Below, in pieces: positions 8,478 to 16,784 of a DNA stretch of 64,000 nt (positions within the stretch are counted from its first letter, which is position 1; each line of letters starts with the position of its first letter). The notes under the pieces are model-generated. The model ran no database searches, was not told where the DNA came from, and saw only the letters and a list, made by a program, of their open reading frames with translations. The stretch is from assembly GCA_949840885.1 (NCBI GenBank), contig CATKYJ010000002.1:109628-173627 (forward strand). The letters are read 5' to 3'. Made by a program: the position numbers and the translations under genes. Origin of the DNA: an uncultured Acetatifactor sp. (GTDB lineage Bacteria > Bacillota > Clostridia > Lachnospirales > Lachnospiraceae).

Positions 8478-9938
8478 TTAATGCTCCGCATTCTCTTTCT
8501 CTTCCAGCAGCCTTACCAAAAACTCCCACACCCGCCCCGTGGAGGAAATGCTTAAGGTCTCCTCCGTGGTATGGATATCTTTCATGGCAGGCCCCATGGA
8601 AACGCAGTCCAGATCCTTGATCTTGCTGCCAAGGATACCGCATTCCAGGCCCGCGTGGATGGCCTCCACTCTGGGTGCTTTTCCATACATCCTTTCGTAC
8701 AGGGCCGCCATCTTATCCCGCAGAGGCGAGTCCTTGCGGTACTTCCAGCCCGGATAGTCCCCGCTTACCTCACTGCTTCCCCCGGCGAGACTTATGGCTC
8801 CATGCAGCCTGTCGATGAGCGCATGCTTTGCGCTCTCCACGCTGCTGCGCACGGAGAAATCCGCCAGAAGACAGCCGTCCTCATATTTCAGGATCCCCAA
8901 ATTCAAAGAGGTCTCCACCAGTCCGTGGATGTCCGCGCTCATGGCCTGCACCCCATTTGGCAGGGCAATGAGGCATGCAGCCGCTTTCCTGCTCTCAGAC
9001 GGTGTCGTGCACAGATAGCTGCCGGTCCTGCCCTCTCCCACAGACACAAATGCCCCCGGATCCTTGGTTGAAAGCTCCGCCTGGATTTCCGCTTCAAAAA
9101 CTTTTGCCATGTCGCAAAGCTTCCCCTCGTCCCCCGCATCCATTACCAGCACGGCTTTCGTCTCCCTGGGGATTGCATTGTCCGCCAGGCCGCCGTCTAA
9201 CCGGGAAATCCCCAGGCTGATCTCTTTCGTCAGCCGGTACAAAAGCCGTCCCATCAGGCAGTTGGAATTTCCCCTCTCCTTGTGTATCTCTCCGCCGGAA
9301 TGGCCGCCCAGGAGCCCGCCTACAGTGACTTCCACAGCCACGCCCTCCCGCTGCACCGTGGAAAGCGGCAGCCGGCATTTGACTCTGGCGCCTCCCGCGC
9401 AGCTGGTCAGGAAGATCCCCTCGTCCTCCGAGTCCAGGTTCACCATGCGGTTCCCTGTCAGCATGGAAAGGTCTATCCCCCTGGCTCCGTCCATGCCCAC
9501 TTCCTCGTCCACCGTGATGATGACTTCCAGCCGGGGATGCTTTATGGTATCGGAATCCAGCAGCGCCAGCGAATAAGCCACCGCGATGCCGTCGTCCCCG
9601 CCCAGGCTGGTGCCCTCCGCGTAGACTTCATCCCCCCTAACGGCGATCCGCAGTCCCTCCTTTGTCATGTCGATATCGCAGTCCGGCTTCTTTACGGCCA
9701 CCATATCCATATGCCCCTGGAGAATCACTACGGGTTCATCTTCATACCCCGGAGTGGCTTCCTTTCTGATAATGATATTCTTATACTCATCCTGAATGCA
9801 GAAAAGCCCTCTCTGCCTGGCAAAGTCCGCCAGATAATCGCTGATCTGCCCCACATTGCCCGACCCGTGGGGGATTTTCGTAATTTCCTCAAAAAAGTAA
9901 AATACATTCTTCGGTTCCAGATTTGATAAGACTCCCAT
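8478..9938 (-). CDS. pepD: Aminoacyl-histidine dipeptidase (beta-Ala-His dipeptidase, M20C)
   Basis: The 486-residue product is a metal-dependent dipeptidase with broad specificity toward Xaa-His and similar dipeptides. Visible family motifs are QGHMDMVA (first metal histidine), GTSLGGDDGIAVAY (bridging aspartate), ITVDEEVGMDGA (catalytic glutamate), NLDSEDEG, and a late HAGLECG metal-binding segment. The ATG has an AGGAGG site close upstream, and a TTGTAA/TATAAT promoter is at 10088-10116. It acts in the cytoplasm to recycle peptides. It is divergent from the FGGY kinase gene. Confidence 0.95.
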   Translation of the reverse strand: MGVLSNLEPKNVFYFFEEITKIPHGSGNVGQISDYLADFARQRGLFCIQDEYKNIIIRKEATPGYEDEPVVILQGHMDMVAVKKPDCDIDMTKEGLRIAVRGDEVYAEGTSLGGDDGIAVAYSLALLDSDTIKHPRLEVIITVDEEVGMDGARGIDLSMLTGNRMVNLDSEDEGIFLTSCAGGARVKCRLPLSTVQREGVAVEVTVGGLLGGHSGGEIHKERGNSNCLMGRLLYRLTKEISLGISRLDGGLADNAIPRETKAVLVMDAGDEGKLCDMAKVFEAEIQAELSTKDPGAFVSVGEGRTGSYLCTTPSESRKAAACLIALPNGVQAMSADIHGLVETSLNLGILKYEDGCLLADFSVRSSVESAKHALIDRLHGAISLAGGSSEVSGDYPGWKYRKDSPLRDKMAALYERMYGKAPRVEAIHAGLECGILGSKIKDLDCVSMGPAMKDIHTTEETLSISSTGRVWEFLVRLLEEKENAEH

Positions 9939-10087
9939 GTTGACCTCCTGTTGTTCTATTGCGCACCCGTCACTGACAGTTTCCCTTTACTTTCTTTCTG
10001 CTTTTCCATCATCCGTCATCTGCAGTGATCGTGTCTGCTTTTGCAGTGCCAGCCGTCTCTGAGACAACTACCGGGTTTGATGGTTTC

Positions 10088-10116
10088 ATTATACTAGAGG
10101 AACTGCCTTTTTACAA
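10088..10116 (-). promoter_or_regulatory. Probable promoter of pepD
   Basis: On the minus strand, TTGTAA (10111-10116) and TATAAT (10088-10093) are 17 bases apart. A long 5' leader of about 145 bases would follow. Confidence 0.65.
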
Positions 10117-10224
10117 GCATGGGTAAAAATTTCGATTGGCATACCGTCTTTTCAATTTCCTCTTTTCATTGTAAAATAATGGTAACAGCCCATAAAAAGC
10201 GAAGCACAGACAAGGAGTCCCCCC

Positions 10225-11550
10225 ATGAAAACCATCGGCATCGACATCGGAACCACCAGCATCAGCATTGTCCTCGTAAGCCTCCCGGAAAATACGCTCC
10301 TCCAGGCTCTTACGCTGCCCAACGATACCTTTCTTCCCACAGCCCACACCTGGGAGCGGCTTCAGGATCCCGCAGCTATTTTGGCCAAAGTCCTCCCGGC
10401 TCTGGAGGAGCTGCTTTCCGCCTACAGAGATGTCATCTCCATAGGCCTCACCGGCCAGATGCACGGCATTGTCTATCTGGACAAGAGCGGCAGTGCGGTG
10501 AGCCCTCTCTTCACATGGCAGGACGGTCGGGGGAATCTGCCCGACTATGAGAATGGAAAGAGCGTCTGCAGCCACATGAGCGAGACCTATGGCATAAAGC
10601 TTGCCACAGGCTACGGCCTGGCAACCCATCTGTACAATCTGAAAAAAGGCCTCGTCCCGGCGGACGCAGCCTCCTTTTGTACCATCGCCGACTATGCGGG
10701 CATGGCATTGACCGGGCGGGGCACGCCCCTGCTCCACATCAGCCAGGCCGCAAGCCTGGGGCTGTATGACTGTAAATCCAACGTTTTTCTGCGGGATATC
10801 ATAACGGAAAACAGAATCTGTCCCTCCTTTCTCCCGGCCGTTACAAAGGAGGCCGTGTCCCTGGGCACATTCCGGGGCATTCCCGTCTGCGCCTCCATAG
10901 GGGACAATCAGGCCAGCTTCATAGGCTCTGCAGGGGAAGACATGGATTGCATTCTGGTGAACATAGGGACAGGCTCCCAGATTTCCGTGCTGTCCCATTC
11001 CTTTTTCCAGGGTAAGGGCATCGAAGCCAGGCCACTCACTGCGGACAGCTATCTGCTGGCAGGCGCAGCCCTCTGCGGCGGCAGCGCCTATGCCGCGCTA
11101 GAGCGGTTCTTCAGAGAGTATGTGGCGGCCGCGGGCGGGCCGGATGTGCCCCAGTATGATATCATGAAAAAACTGTTGGACGGCCAGGGAGAGCCGAAAG
11201 AAACCTGGACAGTGCGCACCACTTTCCTGGGCACCCGGGAGAACCCGGAGGAAACCGGCTCGGTCAGCGGCCTGCGCCTGGACAATTTCCGGCCTGCCGC
11301 CCTAATACGCGGTGTCCTAAACGGCATGGCAGAGGAGCTTTACGGCCTGTATCAAATCATCCGAAATGAGACCGGACTCTCCCCTGCCAGGCTCATAGCC
11401 TCCGGCAACGGAGTGCGCAAAAACAGCGCCCTGCAAGACATCCTAAAAGCTCGCTTCAAAATGCCCCTTACCATTGTTGCGCATGAGGAGGAAGCCGCTT
11501 ACGGCGCGGCTTTGGCTGCCGGTCTCCAGATAAAAGAACGCATCTTCTAA
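10225..11550 (+). CDS. FGGY-family carbohydrate kinase (sedoheptulokinase-like)
   Basis: The 441-residue product is an ATP-dependent sugar kinase of the FGGY fold. The phosphate-1 motif IGIDIGTTS is at residues 4-12, GLTGQMHGI near 73-81 carries substrate contacts, GDNQASFIGS is the mid-protein aspartate segment, and NIGTGSQIS and ASGNGVRKNS complete the ATP site. It most resembles the sedoheptulokinase branch, but the sugar cannot be fixed from sequence alone. AAGGAGT precedes the ATG. It converges with the broken glutaminase gene and overlaps it by four bases (11547-11550). Confidence 0.85.
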   Translation: MKTIGIDIGTTSISIVLVSLPENTLLQALTLPNDTFLPTAHTWERLQDPAAILAKVLPALEELLSAYRDVISIGLTGQMHGIVYLDKSGSAVSPLFTWQDGRGNLPDYENGKSVCSHMSETYGIKLATGYGLATHLYNLKKGLVPADAASFCTIADYAGMALTGRGTPLLHISQAASLGLYDCKSNVFLRDIITENRICPSFLPAVTKEAVSLGTFRGIPVCASIGDNQASFIGSAGEDMDCILVNIGTGSQISVLSHSFFQGKGIEARPLTADSYLLAGAALCGGSAYAALERFFREYVAAAGGPDVPQYDIMKKLLDGQGEPKETWTVRTTFLGTRENPEETGSVSGLRLDNFRPAALIRGVLNGMAEELYGLYQIIRNETGLSPARLIASGNGVRKNSALQDILKARFKMPLTIVAHEEEAAYGAALAAGLQIKERIF

Positions 11551-13723
11551 CGATCACCCGCCAAGGACGATGCTTTCACCCGCTTTAAGAGCAGAGGCAT
11601 GAACAGCCCTCCCTGGACAGTGCGGTTCTGGAAAGAGCAGTGCCTGCCGTCCCGGGTCATGTACCAGTCGGAAAAAGGTACCCTGTCCCCGCTCTCTTCC
11701 AGAAATGCCAGGATGCGCTCCGCAAATTCCTCCACGGCCCTGCCCTCAGGATCCATGGCTGCAGCCCACATCATCCAGTCGCTCTTGGTATAGCTTTCCC
11801 TGGAATCCAGCGGAACGCCGTATCTGTTGCATTTCTTCCGATACTGCCGGATTTCCTGCTGATAAAAGCTGTCCTCCCAGAAGCCGGAGCCGAAGATCAG
11901 ATCCCAGACTGCATTGTATTTCAGGCTCCAGGTACTGCCGTCCCCGTCAAAGGTCAGTCGGGTATGGTCATCCCCAAACGCCCTTTCAAAGGCATCTTTC
12001 GCCATGGCTTTGGCCTTTTCATGGTACTGCGCGGCCTCCCCGCCCTTTCCGGCTGCATCCATCAGAATGGAATAGGCTCCACACCCATGATGGCCTTAAA
12101 GGCCAGGTTCACATTATGGGCCAGATGTCCCGCAAAATCGTCCGTGCACAATTGTTCCCCGGGATCGCTGCCATATTCCAGCAGATATTTCACCCATTTT
12201 TCGTACAGGGGAAGATTTTCCAAAAGCTGCTCCAACTCTCCCTCCGGATCCTGCCTGACCAGCATTGCCTCCAGAATCAACATATTTCCGCTCTCCTCCA
12301 CAGGCATCTGGTACTTCAGGTCGTACATCTGCGCGCTCCTTGGCATCTGCCAGAGCATGGGGTACACATAGCTTTCCTCCTCAATGCCATGCAGATCCTG
12401 GGCTGCCTCCTGATAGCCAGCCACGCCATACATCTGTCCGGTGACATGGGGATAGCGCCCCGCATCGTGGGGCGCGAAGTCATACCCCCATACCGGGGAC
12501 TTCGCGAATCGGAAGATCGGCCGCATCATCCCCCGCACCAACTCCGGATTGTAGCAGTAGAACAGCGGCGTGGAGGGATAGGTCACGTCCACAGTGGCAG
12601 CGCAGCCGCCGGAATGGCATTCCTTAGAGATGAAGACTGCCTTGCCCTGTTCGTCGGCGATCAGCTTATGAGCCGCTATAGACTGGCGGTATGCGGCAAT
12701 ACAAATTTCTGTATACGCTTCGCCGAACTCCATGGTCTCCCTCTCCAGTTCCCCGTCAAAGTTCTGGCAGCGATCCAGCAGGCTGTCATGTTCTGAGAGC
12801 GCCTCACGGACTGCGTCCAGGAGCGTTTTGCCGTCCCTGGCCCAATATCCGGGCAGCAGTCTGCCGAAATAGTTGATGGAGGCAATGTCGTCGTAGGCCG
12901 CCACCAAAAAGGCTTCCTCCCAATCTTCCCCTTTTACGCCAAAAGAGCCTTCCGCCACCAGACTCCTGTTCACCTGGCGGTAGGACACCTCCAGCGGGCT
13001 GCCCTCTGACGCGGTCAGGTACAGGTAGCCCCAGTCGATGGCGATGCTGTCTCCGCTATGCCCCAGAGGGTGCTGCTGTCTGAGTCCCATCCAGGCAGTG
13101 TGCCCCATGAGGTGCCTCTCTCCCTTGGGATGCTCCTCTCCCTTGGGATGCTCCTCTCCCATGGGATGCTCTTCTCCCATAGGATGCTCCTCTCCCATAG
13201 GATGCTCCTCTCCCATAGGACGTTCCCCTTGTGCTCCTCCCATTTCCAGCGCAAAGCTGCCCCCGCCGATTTTCTCGGTCTGTCCTGCATCGCAGCAGAA
13301 CTCACCGAAAAATTCCCATGCAAGCTTTACCTCATGGGGCTTCCCGTCTGCTGACCGCACGGCCATGTCCACATAGGAACAGGGCCTGGACATCACGTCC
13401 AGATCCTCCAGCAATAGCGGTGTCCAGAAATTCAGACACAGTTCCACACCCGCTGCCTGAAAGCAGTAAACGCTGCAAGTAGCGGTGACAGAAAGTTCTG
13501 TCTGCTCCATGGCCTGTTCTTTCCCCAGCCCCAGGAAGCGGTAGTCTACGCCGTCTATCCTTGCCGTACCCCTGACACGCTTGCGTCTGCCTGTCCAGTG
13601 CATAGTGTCAGTCTCATAGAGTCTGTCGCTGCCCGACCAGAGGCTGAAATAGGGGTCACAGGTGATCAGCGGCACTGCCGGCAAACGTCCTGCTGTGATT
13701 CTTTGCTTTTTGTTTTGCTTCAT
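11547..13723 (-). pseudogene. GtaA-type glutaminase family gene split by an apparent frameshift
   Basis: Two adjacent frames together make one GtaA-family protein (DUF4964-DUF5127-DUF4965-DUF1793). The first (13723-12062, 553 residues) runs from LPAVPLITCDPYFSLWS to NLAFKAIMGVEPIPF. The second (12062-11547, 171 residues) continues with MDAAGKGGEAAQYHEKAKAM. Adding one G near 12074 would join them as GVGAYSILMDAAGK, so one base appears lost from a G run. The first stop and second ATG overlap as TGATG, so coupled translation of two halves is possible. The start at 13723 is chosen for its AGGAGG site. No signal peptide is clear. GtaA relatives are called glutaminases, but the bacterial substrates are little studied. 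Confidence 0.85.
13106..13226. repeat. In-frame 18-bp tandem repeats coding (GEEHPM)n
   Basis: About six to seven copies of an 18-bp unit encode repeats of Gly-Glu-Glu-His-Pro-Met/Lys within the glutaminase-family gene. They form a hydrophilic insertion between the two halves of the N-terminal module and keep the frame. Copy differences are small, which suggests a recent expansion. Confidence 0.92.
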
Positions 13724-13852
13724 CTTCTTCCTCCTCATTTCTGCGCGCCTGCGGCCAGACCCCGGGGCGCGCGCTCTCTTCCATGCTGAATCTACTGTCT
13801 TGCAGATCCTGTCAAAAGCCATCGCCGGCTTAACCTATCTTTTTTATGCTTC

Positions 13853-16759
13853 TTAAGGCACCCCATACAGGGAGGAAATCAGCAGTTCCCCATATTGAAA
13901 ATCACTGCCAATCTGGCGGATTCCCAGGTACATTCCCACACAGTCTTCCATGTCGATCATGCCTGTGTAGGAATGTCCGTCTTCCGGAAGATATCTGTCC
14001 AGATCCCGGATCTCCACTTTCTGCCATCCCATCTGCCTGGTAAGCTGGGTGGTGGAAGTTCCGTCATTTGCCCGAAACACCGGTTCCTGTCCCAGAAAGT
14101 CCAAGCTATATGGCACATCCGACACATTCTTTACCCAGAAGCAGATGCCGGAAAAGCGTTCTTTCCATTCATAGCGGAAAGGATTTTGGAAGAACAGCAT
14201 ATGTTCCACCATACTCTGGGCAGCACTGGGCGCTTTGGCAGCAGTAAGCTTCAGGCGTGCCGCTGCCCTGCCATCCGGAGCCTCCTCCTTTGTCATCTGC
14301 AGCCGGACGCCGATCTGAGCCGTTGTCTGCTCTTCCAGTCCATATACGGTGTCCATCTCATAAAGACAATTCAGCCACCTGGAATCCTGCGTGGCTGCCA
14401 CGACTGCCCTGCGCTTCGCCTGATTCCCGCTTTTATCCGTGGAAATGATGCAAACCACATACTCCCCCTCCTCATCCGCCAAAAATCCCTCTCCGGTCAC
14501 CGGAATCTCTTTTCCCTCATAATTGACGGACAATTCATAGTCTTTCGTGCCATCGCTCTCAGCCACCCTGACCACAGGCAATTCCGCCATGCTGCCCACC
14601 CGCACATATTTTAGAGAATAGCTTAAGGCAAGAACTGGCGCGACAGTATCTCTGGCAGTCACTTTATGCCAGGAAACTTCTCCGTCCACTACCTTGCTGT
14701 AGGTATATACGCCGGGCTCCCTTACCGCAAATCTTCCGTCCCACAGTTCCAGGGGATTGCCCAGAGGGTCATAGACAGCGTATCCGGCTCCCTGTTCCAC
14801 GGGAATGGCATAGATTGAATAAGTCTCGGCGTATTCTTCGCTGGCGTATTTTCCTGCAATCCCTGCTACTTTCGGTGTCCATGCTCCAGTCCGTGCATCC
14901 TCCGGCTCTGCCTTTCCTGCTTGTTCTTTTTCGGGCTCTTCTGACTCCGGCCCCGGTTTTCCTGCCTCTCTAAGGCCAGACTCCTGCCCGCTTGCCCCTC
15001 CCGGCTCCTCTCCTGCTCTTTTCCCTGCTGCCCCGATCTCACACGCCTCAGCTGTCCCTGTACATGCTTTCATCCTGCCCAGCCTGAGATTGTTCATATA
15101 GAAATATCCCGTTTCAAACACATCTACCCGGGAGGCCGCTAACCGGAGCCGGGCGTCACCCTGTCCCAGGTCAGGCATTTCTGTGCCTCTTAAGGAGATC
15201 GTTGTCCAGGTTCCCTTTTCCAGTTTATAAGCCGTACTGTCCTCTCCGCCTTTCCATCCCAAATACACCTCTTTATCATATTCGAATCCATTGTATACAT
15301 CCAAAGTCACCTCGTAGCCATCCATACGCAGCCGCTCCAGATCCGCATCACAAAAAATACCGGTAAACTCCACTCCCGCCTGCAATTGGTCATAAGTACT
15401 GTCATGGGTATACTGCCTGAACCAATTGTCACAGTCGTTGTTCACGGGGTCCAGCCTCATGGCCAGGGAGCCTTTCTTTCCATTGGTATACGCAGGATCC
15501 GTATTGTACTTCAATGATATCCCTGTCCCGAACTTGATTTCCCTCTCATTCCAGGACAGATCTCCCCGGGCTATGTAAGCAGCCGTATACTGCATGTCCG
15601 CAATGCAGTCAAAGGACAAAAGGCTGCCCGGAGAGTTGCCGAAGCACATATGCGAATCCATCTCCTCCCCCAAATCCACCACCGCATGAAGATTGTCCAG
15701 ATATACAGTGGCCTCCGGATAATACAGATCCCCCACCTCCAGCAATTCCGTCTCCTCCTCAGCCACCCTGTAAGGGTAGCTTACTGTAATGGGGATCTGG
15801 GTCACAAGTTTATACCGGTTTGCATCAGCCCCATTCAGGGACATCCGCAGAGTGCCCCATTTTCCCGGCTGTACCGTGACAGCATCATAGCCAAAAGCAT
15901 AATAGCTGTTCCCAATGCGGCTGGTGATCCACCCCCCGAATGTCACTGCGAAGCCATTGGCATTGTAGCAGTCCACGGAGAGATACCGCACCTTACGCAT
16001 ATCCGTAAAGGAAGCGATGGTATTGTTGTATACCTTGTAATTTCCGTTCATGGGATTGGCAATGTCGTAGCATTCCCCGTTCCAGAGGGAGCCGCATACA
16101 CCCTCCATCTCCCATTTCAGGCTGCCGTCTCCCTGGGTGATGTAGGCAGGATCCCGGTTGATGGAGGTTCTCCCTATGGTTCCGGTGTTGGAACCGTCCA
16201 GCCAGAAATTGTACAGATCGTCCCGGCTGTCAAAAGTGGCAATCTGGCAAGTATCCAATCCCATATCCGCCTGGCTCCCGTCCTGAACCTCTGCTCCGCT
16301 TTCCCCGACCTTTTCCGGCACAGCCTCTGCTCCTGCCGCCTCCCCGTTCTCCGCAGTATATCCTGCCTCGCCCGGGATTCCGGCTTCTGCCCCACCTCCG
16401 TCTTCGCCCGATTCTCCGCTTTCTGTTTCACTTCCTGCCTTAGCCTGTACTCCGCTTTCTGTTTCGCTTCCTGCCTTAGCCTGTACTCCACTTTCTGTTT
16501 CACTTCCTGCCTTAGTCTGTACTCCACTTTCTGTTTCGCTTCCTGCCTTAGCCTGTACTCCACTTTCTGCCCTGCCTACGGCAAAGAAGCACCATAGAGC
16601 AACAAGCAGCACCGCCAACCCCCATCGCCGCCCAATTCGCTGCTTCTCCCTGGGCTGCTTTCCGGCCGGCAGCGAGCTTCCTCTCGCTTTCTCATTCTTA
16701 TTTCCATACTCTTTTTCCCTCTTTCTTCCGCTCTTTTTCTCGCTCTTTTTTATGCTCAT
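13853..16759 (-). CDS. Large membrane-anchored surface protein of unknown family, beta-sandwich modules
   Basis: The 968-residue product has a basic N-terminus and one hydrophobic segment (about residues 48-66, WGLAVLLVALWCFFAVGRA), then a repeat linker and several beta-rich modules. Modules resemble carbohydrate-binding jelly rolls, for example YLSVDCYNANGFAVTFGGW and VTLDVYNGFEYDKEVYLGW. A region with Ig-like character (GKEIPVTGEGFLADEEGEYV) precedes a last sandwich domain. I do not recognise a catalytic domain. The ATG at 16759 has AGGAGC upstream; the longer frame lacks a site. It sits 25 bases after the DUF4091 gene, so it probably shares that operon and helps bind or process the same polymer outside the cell. 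Confidence 0.75.
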   Translation of the reverse strand: MSIKKSEKKSGRKREKEYGNKNEKARGSSLPAGKQPREKQRIGRRWGLAVLLVALWCFFAVGRAESGVQAKAGSETESGVQTKAGSETESGVQAKAGSETESGVQAKAGSETESGESGEDGGGAEAGIPGEAGYTAENGEAAGAEAVPEKVGESGAEVQDGSQADMGLDTCQIATFDSRDDLYNFWLDGSNTGTIGRTSINRDPAYITQGDGSLKWEMEGVCGSLWNGECYDIANPMNGNYKVYNNTIASFTDMRKVRYLSVDCYNANGFAVTFGGWITSRIGNSYYAFGYDAVTVQPGKWGTLRMSLNGADANRYKLVTQIPITVSYPYRVAEEETELLEVGDLYYPEATVYLDNLHAVVDLGEEMDSHMCFGNSPGSLLSFDCIADMQYTAAYIARGDLSWNEREIKFGTGISLKYNTDPAYTNGKKGSLAMRLDPVNNDCDNWFRQYTHDSTYDQLQAGVEFTGIFCDADLERLRMDGYEVTLDVYNGFEYDKEVYLGWKGGEDSTAYKLEKGTWTTISLRGTEMPDLGQGDARLRLAASRVDVFETGYFYMNNLRLGRMKACTGTAEACEIGAAGKRAGEEPGGASGQESGLREAGKPGPESEEPEKEQAGKAEPEDARTGAWTPKVAGIAGKYASEEYAETYSIYAIPVEQGAGYAVYDPLGNPLELWDGRFAVREPGVYTYSKVVDGEVSWHKVTARDTVAPVLALSYSLKYVRVGSMAELPVVRVAESDGTKDYELSVNYEGKEIPVTGEGFLADEEGEYVVCIISTDKSGNQAKRRAVVAATQDSRWLNCLYEMDTVYGLEEQTTAQIGVRLQMTKEEAPDGRAAARLKLTAAKAPSAAQSMVEHMLFFQNPFRYEWKERFSGICFWVKNVSDVPYSLDFLGQEPVFRANDGTSTTQLTRQMGWQKVEIRDLDRYLPEDGHSYTGMIDMEDCVGMYLGIRQIGSDFQYGELLISSLYGVP
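16415..16558. repeat. Four 36-bp tandem repeats coding a 12-residue linker unit
   Basis: Copies at 16415-16450, 16451-16486, 16487-16522 and 16523-16558 differ by only a few bases. A partial fifth copy follows. They encode SGVQAKAGSETE-type units right after the membrane segment of the surface protein, so they set the length of the stalk. Confidence 0.95.
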
Positions 16760-16784
16760 ACGCCTGCTCCTATATCTGCTCCCT

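Noticed and set aside
10111..10998. 295-residue minus-strand frame opposite the FGGY kinase
   Set aside because: It is a shadow frame of a well-supported kinase gene with conserved motifs.
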